64,000 nt of DNA, taken from the NCBI GenBank assembly GCA_963691655.1, contig OY829329.1, positions 53,519,408 through 53,583,407 on the forward strand, written 5' to 3'. This document shows, piece after piece, positions 1 to 12,254 of this stretch (its first letter is position 1; each line of letters starts with the position of its first letter). The notes below the pieces were generated by a model. The model ran no database searches and had not been told where the DNA came from. It saw only the letters and a list, made by a program, of their open reading frames with translations. The translations under genes and the position numbers were made by a program. Source of the DNA: Toxonevra muliebris (Eukaryota > Arthropoda > Insecta > Diptera > Pallopteridae).

Positions 1-1052
1 TGAATTCATAAATACTATTAATAAGTTTGTAATATTGATAAATTATCAATATTATATTGATTAAAGTGGTCATCAATCCTACAAATATTGAAGGATATTT
101 ATCATATTGTTCGCAAAATTTAAAATATTCTCCACCCAGTGGCACCTATTTTCCTTTAAAACCTCTCATTAAAGACCAACATTTGTCACATCATTTTCAT
201 CACTAACTTCGACTCACATTTGTCATTTCTGATATATTTTTTTTGTTTTTCAATTTCATCACTGACATTTTAACATGCTGGTGAAAATTTAATTTACTCT
301 TTATAGCCTAATTTGTTGCGTTAACAAATAAATAAATACATGTTTGTATATGTATTTTTTACCCTATTTTAAAGTAGCTCGTTAGAAAGGTTAAATTTTC
401 CATGCATATATGCATGGATGTGAGAGAGTGTAGGGAACGAGGGGATGCATGAAAGTAATAAATTTTCTTTTGGGAAATTCATTATTTTGTTGCTTTTAAT
501 GCGTGAAGAGTATTTAAACAATTTAATGAGGCATGCAAGTGGGAATTATGTATACATCTATACAAAAAGGGGGAGAAAGTGCGTAGTTGTTGATAAATTG
601 TTAAGTAAAATATCAGGAAATGTGTGTAATTTAAAGAAGATCATGGGAATATTAGTGTCAGTGGTGGGGGCAAAAAATATGGAATTTTTGAGGAAACTAT
701 AATTATTTTTGTCTTCTGTTCAAAAATATAAAAATTAGTAAAAACGAGTCTGGTGATTCCACTTTACGAAGTAGCAGTGATTTGGGCAAACTTTCAGTAA
801 GTAATAAGAAACTAAGACCGAAATAGTAGCAGTTACTTAGAGTTACTAGTAAGGAAGTAAGATGGAAACTAATAGGTCTAGTGATTAAATCTGAAAAATA
901 GATGTGATTTTGGTAAACTCTCAGTAAGTTTGAACCTTGGTGCCAAGATGGTGAAATTTTCAAAAGCTGCACTGTGAGTCACGTTCGACTGATATTAATT
1001 GTGATTAGCGGGATTCGAATTGAATAAAGGAACTTAAGAAGATGTAATGAAA
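1..1052. other. AT-rich non-coding stretch
   Basis: No gene is supported. Short open frames at 445-702 (+) and 703-972 (-) have no recognisable domain and no codon bias. From about 740 to 960 there are loose repeats of a gtagcagtgattt-like word, which recur near 3500-3700 and 5160-5740. Confidence 0.6.
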
Positions 1053-1935
1053 GCAGAGACGGAACCGGTGGAGGGCAGGAGGAAATACTTAAGGTTGAAG
1101 CCCCTCTTAAAATTTTAAAAAGGTTATAACTTTTAAAAATGTTTCTACAGTGTAACTTTTTATCATATATACTTGGACTACATTAAGGCCGAAATTTCAA
1201 AGCTAGTTTATTGATGTTCTACTTGTAGAGCGTTAAACCGGGTTTTAATCGGTTTTTAGATCTGATTTTATTGTATAATATTATTTTGGGTCTATTTCTG
1301 AACTGAATTTTCACTTGAGCTTTGGTTTAAATTTTTGTCTGAATTTCGGTCGGATTTTTATTTTAGCCCGCTTTCAGTTTAAAATTTGATCTAAGTTGTT
1401 TTCTGAAATTGAGCCTTACTTGGTTCTGGTGAGATTTTTGTTTTGAATTTTCGTCCGAATTTTTATTTGATTTTTGGTCTGAATTTGGCCTGATTTATGT
1501 TCTGAGGTTCGGTCCGATTTTTGGTCTGACGTTTGGTATGGTTTTTGATCTGTTTTTGAGTCTTATTTTATGATCTACTCAGGAGGTTGTTCTGAATTTT
1601 GATCTAAATTATAATAATTTTGGTCTTAACTCAATTTGAGTTTGGGCCTGAATTTAGTATGATTTTTGGTCAGAATTTGGTTTGAATTTTGACTTGAGTT
1701 TTACTCTGAATTTCGGCATGATTTGTGGTCTGGAATTGATTTGAATTATGGTATAATTTTTGGTCTAGGTTGCAGTCAGGCAATTAGTTTGAATTTTGGT
1801 CGGAATTTTGCTCTAAAATTTCATCTGTCCCCTTTTTAGCCTGGGTTTTGCTGTTTTCTTTTGGTTTTTGATTTAAGTTGTGGTCTGCTTTTCGGTTGGA
1901 GTTTTGATTTGTTTTGGTCCGAATTTAGGAAAAGC
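1053..1935 (-). mobile_element. hAT-like non-autonomous element with minisatellite interior (copy 1)
   Basis: The stretch opens with CAGAGACGGAACCGG, a hAT-type terminus. A ttgaagcccctc block follows, matching in reverse complement the right end of the copy at 18297-18633. From about 1190 the interior becomes a long run of degenerate GGTCTGAATTTT words. The far end is not clear and no 8-bp duplication was found, so the right boundary is approximate. The same interior word appears in reverse complement in the elements at 10868-12254 and 18297-18633, which supports one family. No transposase is present. Confidence 0.45.
1190..1930. repeat. Degenerate GGTCTGAATTTT minisatellite
   Basis: About 740 bp consist of words such as ggtctgaattt, ggtctgatttt and gatctgatttt, with a period of roughly 11-16 bp and heavy divergence. 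It is not a clean tandem array, and no reading frame stays open through it. Confidence 0.75.
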
Positions 1936-2470
1936 AAATTAAAGAAAATTGCAAATGTCTTCCTGCAAAAAAAACTTTCGGTAATTTAAGATTACCAGAA
2001 AAGCTTCTTACTATAAAATTCGTTAAAAAATTGTAGATGCCTTCAATTACTATCAACTTCACTTCCATCAACTTCGGTTTCTATCAACTTCACATCAACT
2101 GGCAAGCTAAAAACTGATCCATAAAGAGCAATTGTTGCAAATATTATAAGAGCAACATTGTATGAGACCCAATCACCAGATCACATGTTTTTTCTACTAA
2201 TTAATTTAACTAAGTTGTTGCAAATTCGAAAGCAATGCATAATAAATAAATGCAATTCATTGTTACCATTGGTAACATAAGTTGATACGCCATACAAATA
2301 TGGGGTGAGCGCTCAACAACAACAACAAAAACGCCATAAACAGCAACAGAAACTAACAGCAACCAACAGCATCAGTGCATCAATGGCAATAGCATCAGCG
2401 TGAAAGGTAGGAGTACTAAATTACTTTGCAATATGAAATTAAAATGCCTTGGAGCAATTCACTGCTATAC

Positions 2471-2488
2471 TCACACACACACACACAT
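2471..2488. repeat. (CA)n microsatellite
   Basis: A short dinucleotide run of CA units follows tactactc-like sequence; it is too short to be more than a simple repeat. Confidence 0.85.
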
Positions 2489-3270
2489 ATACAACGATGA
2501 GGTACTTTACACAACATACAGATACACTTAAAAAAAAAGAAATAAAAAAAAATCGAAAGAAAAGGATTTATTATTTTTTTATCGTATTTTAAAAGAACAA
2601 CAGCAACAACAACCACATCATTGAGCAGCAGTAAAGTTTGTTGACTCACATGCTGATTTTGTTGTTGTATAGTTGTTGTTGTTTTTAGTTCCCATTGATG
2701 ATGTTGACTGATGACGATGATGAAGTTGGTGTCGAAGCAGAAGCCTCAACGAAAGCAAAAATATATATTAAAAAGGACGAACTGCTATGTAACCACATCA
2801 TAACGCAACCACAGCAGTAAAAGTAGAAACAGCAGCAACCTTGGCAACCCTGCCGAACACCAACACACCATAGCAGCTGTGAACAATGTTGCTGCACATC
2901 TGTTTCATATGAAAAATGTGTGTACCATCACCGCAACGCGAAGGAGTTGGAGCTATTGCCAGCAGTGCCTCATCGTTCTCATTATATTCAGTACTGCATG
3001 TAAAGATGAATGTATGTAGCTCATTTTAAATTTATGAACAAATCCGTCATTTAAATTGTATGCATGCACGAGAAGGAACAAACAGCAACAAAAACAACAA
3101 GAAAAAAATAAAATCCAGAAACACAAAAAAAAAAAAATAATAAAAAAATAAGCAACTCACAATCGGAAGAAAAACAACAGTAAACAAACAAAAGTATATG
3201 CATAGTTGGCAACACTGTGCATTATGCATATGCAGAGAACAATTGTCGATATGGCATGTATAGTGCACAT

Positions 3271-3350
3271 GCATATACATACATATACATATGTATATAC
3301 ATACATAAATTTGCACATATTTATAATACATACATACATACATATGCACA
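3271..3350. repeat. TACA/TATG-type microsatellite
   Basis: Two imperfect blocks of catacatac and atatgtat units are separated by an AT-rich spacer. This kind of repeat is common in fly introns. Confidence 0.8.
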
Positions 3351-3953
3351 TCAATATAATGGTGTTGATGATGATGACGATAGCGATGATGTTCATTATG
3401 ACGAACTTGAGGTATGAGCGCCACAGACTCTACTCAATGTTGCACAGTGTCGAGAATCCGAAATTTTATGCCACAAAATTGACACGGAGCTAAGCCATGA
3501 TCCATTAAAGTGATATTTTCACTGCTGATAGCAGTGAATGCTATCTACTGAAGCAGCTGGAGTAACAGTGATTTCCTGAACACAAGCGATATGCATTTAA
3601 TGAAAATGTGAAATATGACAGTAAACCAAATTTGGCTTCATATTTCAAAATCACTTTTTAATCACTGCTGCTCACTATACTACCTTTCAAATTACACTGA
3701 CTGAAATTGATTTAATTTCGATTGCACTGAGGAAATTTATTGCAAACGTTAAATGGATATCAAATTTACTAACTTTGAATTCTACCTTCCAAATTAATTG
3801 AATTGACTTAAAAAAAAACACAGCAGATTTTTATCTAAGAAAATACATTCACCCACATTAGTCTAAAAAATTTCACTAATTCCTCCCTACATATAAATCA
3901 CATTCTGATAAAGAAAAGTGATTATATTCATGAACCACTACTAGTTGGGAATA

Positions 3954-5147
3954 CGATGGTTGCTACTTAAGTTTTGAGATAGAACAAGTAAAAACAAACA
4001 TTTATCATTGAAAATGGCTTTATTGTTTTTCAAAATATTCTCCACGAAGATTAATTAACTTTTGCATGCGTTTGAACCAATTTTCGAAGCACTTTTTCCA
4101 CTCCGAATGAGGTAACTCTAAATTATGTGAACACATCAATCGCTTCTTCACGAAAAACGAAAAACGTTGACCTCGCAATTTATTTTTGATGTGTGGGAAT
4201 AAAAAGAAGTCATTGGGAGCCAAATCAGGACTGTACGGCGAATAATCCATCAATTCGATGTTTTGAGTGCTCAAAAAAGCTCTCGTTTGAGCTGATGTGT
4301 GAGAGCTCGCATTGTCGTGGTGGCGATTGATTCGTCTTTGGCGGCAAGTTATTCTAGCTTCTCCGAACACTTCTGTTGGTGTACCATTCAGAATTGACTG
4401 TTCTACGTTGCTCCAATGGCACGGTGGCCATATGACTAGTTTTTCCGATAAAACAGCCGACCATTTGCTTGGCGAACTTTTGTTGTATTTGGCTCCCTTT
4501 GGAAGACCCATTAAGTCGATTGTTGTTTAGTTTCGGGCTCATATGCCTATATCCATGATTCGTCACCTATTACGATCTTATAGACGTGTTTTGAAGCACC
4601 GCGATTGTATTTTTCAACCTTCTTTGCACCAATCGACACGAGCCTTTGTTTGGGCGATTGCCAAATCTTTTTGGCCAAATGTTCGTGCAATATTCGTGCA
4701 AGCCTGAATCTCACGATAAGTCACATGCCGATCTTGCAGTATCACTTCACGCACAGCATCAATATTTTCTGGCACAACAACTAATTTTGGACAACCTTCA
4801 CGAAATTCGACCTCGAGCGAACTACAACCACGATTGAATTCCGAAAACCAGTGAAACACGGTGGCTCGAGATGGCGCTTTATCACCAAAAGTAAAAAAAG
4901 AGTTGATAGGCTGACTGTTGTTGAGTTGATCCATGTCGAAAATCATAAAAATTTTATTTAAATTTAAATCCATTTTTTGGCCGAGATGAATTTTTCAAGA
5001 CACTATAAACAACACAAATAACACTCGTATGACAAAACGTTCTGAGTACGTTTACCATTAAAAACGTCAAAGTTTACTATGCTCATGTTAGATTTGACAT
5101 ATTTACGCTGGTGTTGCCATATCTCAAAACTTAAGTAGCAACCCTCG
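3954..5147 (-). mobile_element. Decayed mariner element (DD34D)
   Basis: Terminal inverted repeats of 27 bp lie at 3954-3980 and 5121-5147 with one mismatch (core GGTTGCTACTTAAG). The left flank has the expected TA (3952-3953); the right flank reads CA (5148-5149), probably a mutated TA. The 1194-bp length fits a mariner. The transposase on the minus strand is broken, so the copy is dead. It lies in a stretch carrying loose cagtgattt repeats on both sides. Confidence 0.92.
4020..4973 (-). pseudogene. Mariner transposase pseudogene
   Basis: Read from 4973 down, an N-terminal block contains APSRATVFHWFSEF and VVVPENIDAVREVILQDRHV, matching the mariner DNA-binding region. About 25 residues around the second helix-turn-helix appear deleted before the RVDWCKE segment. 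A middle piece (4354-4566) has KQMVGCFIGKTSHMATVPLE and RRTVNSEWYTN. The C-terminal piece (4020-4511) has HHDNASSHTSAQT and YSPDLAPNDFFLFP, giving 34 residues between the second and third catalytic Asp, so DD34D, and it ends in GEYFEKQ as expected. The pieces lie in different frames, so at least two frameshifts plus a deletion disable it. Family assignment is from remembered motifs and is firm at the superfamily level. Confidence 0.92.
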
Positions 5148-5149
5148 CA

Positions 5150-6883
5150 CTACCTGGAAAACACTGTGAATGTAATAGCAGTAAAATCAAGCTCATCGAG
5201 GCAATTTGCGAAAATTCGTGATATAAACACGAAATTTAATGTGATGAGGACTACGATCAATCACTGCTACTCTAAAATCACAATAAAATTCCTCAGCTTA
5301 ATAGGCCCTACAGTCTCCGCAGTTTTCGCTTCTATTTCCTGTATTACCAGCACTTCATAGGTACATATGCTTTCAGATTATTACTTTAAAATCACGTTGA
5401 TTTGTGCTAGAAAAGCAGCTACTTCAAATAACAAAACACTGAATTTTTCTTTCATATCAGTCGTAGAAGAAAATGCAGTCTACCACGTTTTACCTGGCAC
5501 TACCCTGCAATGCAATTAAAATCCAATCCTGACACTACCCTGCAATGCAATTACTTCTCTATCTACCAGTCACTATAGATTTTAGTAATACTTTACAAAT
5601 TTAGCTGCTACTTTACAGATTCAACAGCTATTTTTCAGATTTGACAGCTACTTTACAGATTCGAATATTACGTCATAGAGTCGAACGCCAATTTTACGGC
5701 TAAGTAACAGATTTTACCGCTACTTTCCTATCTTATTTTTAAATCATACTCTATTTTCAACATATTTCTCGAAATTCTGAACACTGTACACCGTCGAATA
5801 TAAGCCAAAATGCCTCAATGCCTGAATGAACGCGTTAATTTTGCATGAAGTTAGCGGCAGGGTCGTTGTTGTTGTTGTTGCAAAGGAAGAAGAAAATATT
5901 GGATAAGGGGAATGAAGTTTAACACAAAATAAACCAACTCAGCATCAGTTACAATAGAAGAAGAGAAAGAAGAAATACTTAGGAGTATATTGCAATATAG
6001 GCAAGTGTAAATGAATTTAATGGAGAATGCAATGAGAGACAATGACCTTTTTTTTTTTTGTGCCTGTTTTGCTACAAGAAAAAATGCATAAGAAATTATT
6101 AAATTAAAAGCATGAGAAGTTTTGACATACCAAATTAAAAACAAGACAAAGAAGAAAAAGAAAACACACTCATTGAAATAATATTAGTGTAAAACAAAAT
6201 AAAGAAGAATAAAATATATATGCAGAAAGATCATTGTCAAGTGGTGATGGTGGTGGTGATGGCAACATTTGAAGAACACATATTCTTGCTTCTTTTTTTT
6301 TGCACAGACAAAAATTTTCTTTGTGGTTTGTGTGGCCAATGTATGCATGTTCACATATGTATGCAGTTAGTTAGTTAGTTAGTATCTTGGGTAAAGTGGC
6401 ACTTTAAGTTTACATATGCGCTCAAGTGCATATCTTCATACTACATAAATGTGTATAAAGTTCATTATTAAGTAATAAGACAGCGCTGAAAGCGTTGAAG
6501 AATGAACGACCGACCTCCTTGACGTTTCTTTCTTTTAGTTGTCTCTACTATTTTTGCTTTTTGATTTACAACTCATAAAAGACACGCATTTGAATTGCAA
6601 ATATTTTTTAATACCATATACCAGAAGGGGGAACTAATAAAAGTTTTTTAAAGTGATTTGTAAACGAAACTTGCAGGAAAATTTTTAATCAAATAACATT
6701 TCCACATTTTTGAATCTCACTATATACTTGCCATTTATATGAAGACATTTCTTAAGTCCAAACTTTCCCAAACTTATCAAGCTCTATGTACATATTTCTT
6801 TATTGGAACTGCTGTATATCCCTTCCACTTAAACTGTTTTCTTGAAACCAGCTAGAAATATCGGACAGAACTTGATACCCGGA
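5150..6883. other. Non-coding stretch with loose cagattyracagctacttta repeats
   Basis: From about 5560 to 5740 there are diverged repeats around actttacagattcaacagct. The rest is AT-rich with a TTAG run near 6366-6382 and poly(A/T) tracts. No gene is supported; the frames at 5166-5360 and 5851-6144 look random. Confidence 0.55.
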
Positions 6884-6891
6884 ACTAGACC

Positions 6892-7655
6892 TAGTGTTGA
6901 TTCGATACCCACATAGTATCGATACTTTTACTCATTACTTGTATCGAATAAAGGTATCGATGCTACCGAAAATATCGGAAAAAAGTATCGAATATGTACT
7001 TGTATCGAATACTCGCTTAAAGGGACAAATTACTCTTTTTTTAAGTGGTTATCAATGAAAACATTCAGACCAGAACGGCCCATTGTGATACAACATGGTT
7101 GAGCCTACAGTTTACACTACTCAACATGAGTTTTTCGCCAATAAATCATGGTTTTGAGATATTTCCACTGGAAACACGTGAATCATATAGAATTTAGCAA
7201 ATCGCTAGAAAATTTATAATAGAATTAAAACTAATTACCAGATTAAAGCATGTTGAAAATATTTTATTTTGAATGAAAGGACTTCAATAAACATTATGTT
7301 CTAGATGCATGGCCGGAAATATCTTCTAGAACTTCAATACTGTACTGTAATATTGTCATACATTGAAATATTGCAATATGGACTGAAATATTCTGAACAA
7401 TTCTGCAGTAGCATTTTGAAATATATTATTGATTGCTGTAAAATATTGTAAAATGATCCACAATTTTAAATATTGTATAGCAATATTTCAGTTTTTTAAA
7501 TGAATATTTTCCAAATGTATCGAGTATCCGATACTGACACTTTTTTCCGATACCAAGTAAAATACTTAAGTTATAGCATCGAGTAAAAAAAGTACTTGAA
7601 TCGAATGAAAAGTATCGAGTTCTTACTTGTATTTACTTGTATCGAATCATCACTA
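6892..7655. mobile_element. hAT-type element rich in TATCGA
   Basis: The left end TAGTGTTGATTCGATAC and the right end (reverse complement TAGTGATGATTCGATAC) form inverted termini. Flanking 8-bp duplications are ACTAGACC (6884-6891) and ACTATACC (7656-7663), seven of eight identical, as hAT insertions make. The ends are dense in gtatcgaata words. The 764-bp element has no transposase and holds a SINE fragment near 7080-7175. A further copy begins at 63964. Confidence 0.8.
7080..7175 (-). mobile_element. SINE type B fragment inside hAT element
   Basis: The words cggcccattgtgata and cctacagttta match the 3' part of the SINE at 45499-45815. Only this tail-proximal piece survives. Confidence 0.6.
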
Positions 7656-7663
7656 ACTATACC

Positions 7664-8541
7664 CTAGCTAAATAGTCAGATTTTTTTTACGGAGTTGTTA
7701 ACGGTGAATGGTGTTGCTGATCGATGGTTTTTAGGTTCGTTTTCCGAACTGCACAGTCTAAAACATGAAAACAGTTGAAAACCCTGAAAAGTTGTAAGAA
7801 GTACACACAAGGCTTGAGAATAATTAGAAGACCGCAGAGATCTAGAAGGAATCTTTCTAAGTAAAGGGATTTGATCTATTTAAGATGGGGAAAAGGGAAC
7901 AATAAACAGTAGACACGGACGTCAGACCCTCAAACTTCGACAGTCAATGCTACATATTGCCGATTTCATTTAAATCCTAATAAACCTAAGTAAAACTGGG
8001 TTTGATCTGGGAACTGTAAACTAAGACAGTATTTCAAGTATATTTATCCAAGGGAGAATAGTGCGGGACTTTAGGATATCTTTCCTCCATTCTCTCTTCT
8101 GAAACAAATATCAAACAGCAGTTCATTAATTTATTAAAAAGTTTTGTCTGTGGTAGAATAAAAACATTTTGAAGTCATTCTATTAAATATGAGAACATAA
8201 GTACAACATAACGTACTACAAAGTCAGATCCCTAGCCTTAAGTAGTCAGTTTTACTTATCGGAAACTCTTATCCTAAATAAGCAGGTCAGTGTTTGAATC
8301 TAAGAAAAATAATTTGAGAATCATAATGTCTTTGTTCTCAAGGCGCATAAACTAAAAGGGTACCTCAAGTATATAGATGCAAGGAAGACAAGTTTTTGAT
8401 GAAAAAACAATGTGAATATAAAACAATATTTAATTAAAATGTTTTGTCCGTGATTGAACAAAAAAATTTTGAAAAAGGCTGTCGAATTCCTTTTAAGCGG
8501 AAAGTAGCTGATCAAACTTATGGGATAAAGTTGTCACAGTT
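7664..8541. other. AT-rich non-coding stretch
   Basis: No gene or clear element is visible. The minus frame at 8321-8515 has no recognisable domain. Confidence 0.5.
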
Positions 8542-8545
8542 ATTA

Positions 8546-9130
8546 ACCCTTTCATGACCGAAATTTAATAAAGATTAGTAGAAAGATTTTATGCAAAAAA
8601 CATGGTTACTTAAGACTTCCACAATCATGACCCCGAATTTCAAACCTCTGAATATGCTTGTTTGTCCTTTATAAAAGGTTAAAATAGCATACCTATGGGG
8701 CTGTAGACAACCACTGGATAACCATTTTCTCCATTTGTTTTATTTTCATATTCACTTGTCTTTTATAAACATATTTTATGAAAAAAAATTTCGCTTAGTA
8801 ATAGATGAAAGAAATTTTTTTTTGAAAAAATTAGTGTAAAAGATTTTACGAAAAATTTTTGCACTTAGATTTTTGACTCGACTTCAAAAACAAATAATAG
8901 CCCTATTCAATGGAAGCCCAATGATGCAAGACCATTTGCACCAAATCGTGAATAGGGCTAATGTAAAAAATGACATAAGCACGAAATTTCAAATATTCAG
9001 CAACCAGAAAACGTGAAGAATACATAACACAAGTGAATGCATTTATTATTACCAGTAAAATTTGTCAAACACCTATTTTATGGCACATCAAAGAGAATGT
9101 TGCCTATAGGCAACAGCGAGCATGAAAGGG
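8546..9130. mobile_element. piggyBac-type MITE
   Basis: The element is flanked by TTAA on both sides (8542-8545 and 9131-9134). Its ends are CCCTTTCATG and CATGAAAGGG, a perfect 10-bp inverted pair. TTAA plus a CCC-starting terminus is the signature of piggyBac insertions. At 585 bp with no transposase frame, it must have been mobilised in trans. The interior contains a separate small palindrome at 8898-8960. Confidence 0.82.
8898..8960. repeat. Inverted repeat inside the piggyBac MITE
   Basis: TAGCCCTATTCA at 8898-8909 is matched exactly by TGAATAGGGCTA at 8949-8960, with 39 bp between them. Confidence 0.85.
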
Positions 9131-9134
9131 TTAA

Positions 9135-10867
9135 TCTGAGCAAGCTCAGTACTTTTTGTTTAAAAAGAGATTCAATGGTTCATATTAACTGAAATATCAA
9201 ATTAAGAATAGTTCCATATGGGAACTAGATTGGTACTCTTCCAATTGATTCGCTGTAACCAAAAGTTTGTTATAAGTGGATACGATATAAGTGAAAAGTA
9301 GTGTATGTATTTTTAATTTGACTATATTTTTAAGAGAATCTCATGAATATTGAAATGAAATGTGATAAGATTATGACGAATCAAAAATCTCAAATAAATA
9401 CGATTATTTTTAGTGAACTTTTGTTAGTTCCTCCGTAAAAATACTTTATATACACTTTATATACAACCCTTCTTCATTAATTCATACTAAAATTTAACGC
9501 TGCATATCTCTGTCTGTATGCACTTTTGCATATAATTATTATTAATTTGTATTTTTAAGAAAAGTGTGTGGAGTAACTTTGCATTTCCAAGTGCATAAGC
9601 GCATTTCTTTGTTTTCTTTGTACAAAAAAGAAATTATGGAAAAATAATATTAATGCAAATATTATTGAGAATGTGACTGTATCTGACTGTATCTTGACTA
9701 AAACAGACCACACATGTGTTAGATGATAAGCAAAAATAAAAAAAAACACAAAATTTATTTCAAAATAAGTGTGTTCAAAGTTAAATGCTTCTCCACACAA
9801 TTTCCTAAGCTAATGCTAGTGCAACTCATATTTATTTTAATAGTTTTTTTAAAATTATTTAAAGACTTAGTGCCTTTCAAAAGAAAATAAAAATTTACAA
9901 AATTATCACTAAAGCGTTGAAAGCTGATAAAAGCAAAGGCGGCGCCATAGAAAAACAAATTTTAATGCATTTTTGTGAACTAACTACAATTAATACTTTA
10001 AGTATTTATGAAAAAGAAAACAAACCAAAAATGTAGAACAGTAAAAGTTACAACGAAATATTACACAGACATTAATTGGGCTTATAATATATGTATGTCA
10101 AACACATTTTACATGAACCCCTTCTCTTTATGTCACATTAGTCATGTTGAACACAGAAACAAAAATGTAATGAAAAATATGTGCCCAGAAAAATGCCACC
10201 ATGTCTCGTAAAGATCATTTCATCTACCTACATACCTCATCCATCCTACCGTACACGATCATTCTGTTGTGTTGTTTTTAAACTCATTGAACCAATTCTG
10301 TCAACATATCACACACCACAAATCACAACGAATACCCCATCAGTGGATGTGGATGAAGATCACTTCGAAAATTAATGTTAATTTATACGCCTTCCCTTCC
10401 TGATCTTTTTTTTTTTTTTTTTTGTTCTTCAGTTTTGTTTTTGATCGCACAAATGTTAAATTGACGTACGGCGCCGCTGACGTTATTGCTGCATTCATTG
10501 TATGACATTTTTTTTTTACAAGAAAAAGGCATACAACTTATACAAAATATTAAGATGACTTGAGAGTACATACTGTGATCGAGCAAGCGAGCTGTCAAAT
10601 ATCACAGTCGCACGCAGCTGATCTTCAGTAGTAGTAAGATCACTTTTTGATTCATTTGATCGGTGAGTGTGTGTGCTCATTCTCATTCATGTGTGGAGTA
10701 TATAAATCAATGAAATGTGGATATAGGGTAGAAATGACAAGTAAAAACCCTCACTTTTTTGAGAGAGTACCAGCATATGATTTATTGACGAGATCAGTGA
10801 TTTTCAGACTGACTGGTTACATTCTTCCGAAGTGATTGCGATTGGAGATCATTCAATGGTATGATCA
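9135..10867. other. AT-rich non-coding stretch
   Basis: No gene is recognised. A poly(T) tract lies at about 10406-10423. Short frames at 9555-10211 and 10383-10835 have no domain. Several GATC-containing words cluster at 10560-10870 without an obvious repeat unit. Confidence 0.5.
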
Positions 10868-11174
10868 GTGGTTGACTTCTAATATATGCTTTGACAAAGA
10901 GGTACACCTCCACTGGCAAGGAGTGATTGCTGATGGCGTTAGAGCTTGGCTTTGTTTGCTAAATTATGGGATGATCCTAGTCCTCGCCAACATCTAAACT
11001 ACAAAAATATCAACTCAAAAAATTTTTGAATCCTGCCTTGTACCAAAAAGCAGTACATAAATCGTATCAAAAATCACCCTTTAGGGGTGACTAAATTTAG
11101 ACCGAAATTCAGAAAAAACTAGACGAAAATTCATACCATATCACAGTCAAAAAATTCATACCAAAAGTAGGTCA

Positions 11175-11627
11175 TTATTATTTGAAAGAGGACGACTCGA
11201 AAGTTAGGCACTGCGACCTATAAGATCTATTGTACCAAAGCCCCAAGAAAGAAAGAAAGGCAGAGAGAAAGAAAGATAGATAAGAAACATACCCAAGCCG
11301 AGAATCGAGCTCAGGTCTCCAGAGATAAGAGTCTGACACTCTGCCACTAGACCACAGTGGCGATGGTAGGACCTACAGTTTAACGCCGATTCCGAACGGC
11401 TGTGTGGCAGTTTTTTATCAGCTCGGTGGTTTTGCCATTACTAACCAAGGTATGTACTTGTACACATTCTTATAATTCTCATCCACTTCATATCGATAGT
11501 GAATATAAGAAGTTGATGAGAATTAACCACCAGACCATAACGGGAATCGAACCCGCAACCTTCTGAATGAAAGTCTAGTGCACTATCCACTAGACAATCG
11601 AGGTCGACAAAAAAAAAAAAAAAAACA
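11175..11627 (-). mobile_element. SINE type A, near full length, with two tRNA-like units
   Basis: A 12-bp duplication AAAAGTAGGTCA flanks the element (11163-11174 and 11628-11639). Read on the minus strand, a T-rich 5' edge is followed by a tRNA-Glu-like head with box A TTGTCTAGTGG (11587-11597) and box B GGTTCGATTCC (11543-11553). A central body then contains ggcaaaaccacc and cggaatcggcgttaaactg. A second tRNA-like unit follows, with box A TGGTCTAGTGG (11344-11354) and a box B-like AGCTCGATTCT (11301-11311). The 3' end is a pyrimidine-rich stretch and an AAT-type tail. This is a SINE and not a working tRNA gene: the acceptor stem does not pair well. Confidence 0.88.
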
Positions 11628-11639
11628 AAAAGTAGGTCA

Positions 11640-12145
11640 ACTTCAGACAAAAACTCTGATCCAAATTTAGGCTAAAACTCAGATGAAAAAAAAACAAATT
11701 CGAAACAAAACTCAAACTAAGTTTAAACCAAAAATCAGACCGAAGTTAAGACCAAATATCAGAGCAACACTAAAACCAAAATGAGACCAAATTCCGACAA
11801 AAATTGGGTCTAAAATCACATGAAAATTCTGGTTAAAATTCAGATCGAACGAAATTCAAACCGATATTTAGATAAAAAATCAAACCAAAATTCAAAAAGG
11901 CAAATTCAGAGTTAAGTTTAGAAAACAAACTCAGACCAAAATCAGTTTGAATTTCAGACGAAATGTCACCAAATTTTAGAAGAAAACTTAAACCAAACTT
12001 AAACAGACCTATACAGATCAAAACTCAGACCAAAACTCAGAAAATATTTCAGACCAACACGAGACAATTTTAAATAAAAAATCAAAACAATAGGTGTCTA
12101 GTTACAGACCAAAAACAAAATTAAAAATTCAGTCTAGAACCCATT
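11640..12145. repeat. Degenerate AAAATTCAGACC minisatellite
   Basis: Words such as aactcagacc, aattcagacc and aaaatcagacc repeat at roughly 12-16 bp with heavy divergence. They are the reverse complement of the repeat at 1190-1930. Confidence 0.75.
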
Positions 12146-12254
12146 TTGAAGCTCTCAAAAAGTAGCACAAAGTTAAGAGTTTTATAAACATGTAAGGAGA
12201 CTATGAGCATTCACTTATTTGAAGAGGCTGTAGCCCTTCATTATTCGCCACTGA

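Larger units (their letters stand above)
1936..3951. other. Non-coding stretch with CAA/CAG and TACA microsatellites
   Basis: No gene is seen. CAA- and CAG-rich runs occur at about 2318-2380, 2595-2660 and 2820-2850, poly(A)-rich tracts at 2530-2560 and 3120-3150, and a GATGAT run near 3365-3390. Open frames at 3047-3493 arise from these repeats (His/Tyr/Ile-rich translations) and are not believed. Ancestral intron or intergenic DNA is the likely reading. Confidence 0.6.
10868..12254 (+). mobile_element. hAT-like element with minisatellite interior (copy 2), hosting a SINE
   Basis: The right end reads gaggctgtagccc then CGCCACTG at 12254; the left end starts CAGTGG at 10868. A tttgctaaatta..ggatgatc segment near 10958 matches the copy at 18297-18633, and 11640-12145 holds the AAAATTCAGACC minisatellite. 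A SINE with its own target duplication is inserted at 11175-11627. No matching 8-bp duplication was found around the whole, so the left boundary is uncertain. Confidence 0.45.

Noticed and set aside
3047..3493. Overlapping open frames on both strands
   Set aside because: They come from poly(A), TACA and GAT microsatellites, and translations are low-complexity His/Tyr/Ile.
11528..11612. A tRNA-Glu-like gene on the minus strand
   Set aside because: It has box A and box B, but the acceptor stem pairs poorly. It is the head of a SINE with target duplications, and similar copies occur at 45740-45812 and 57720-58377.
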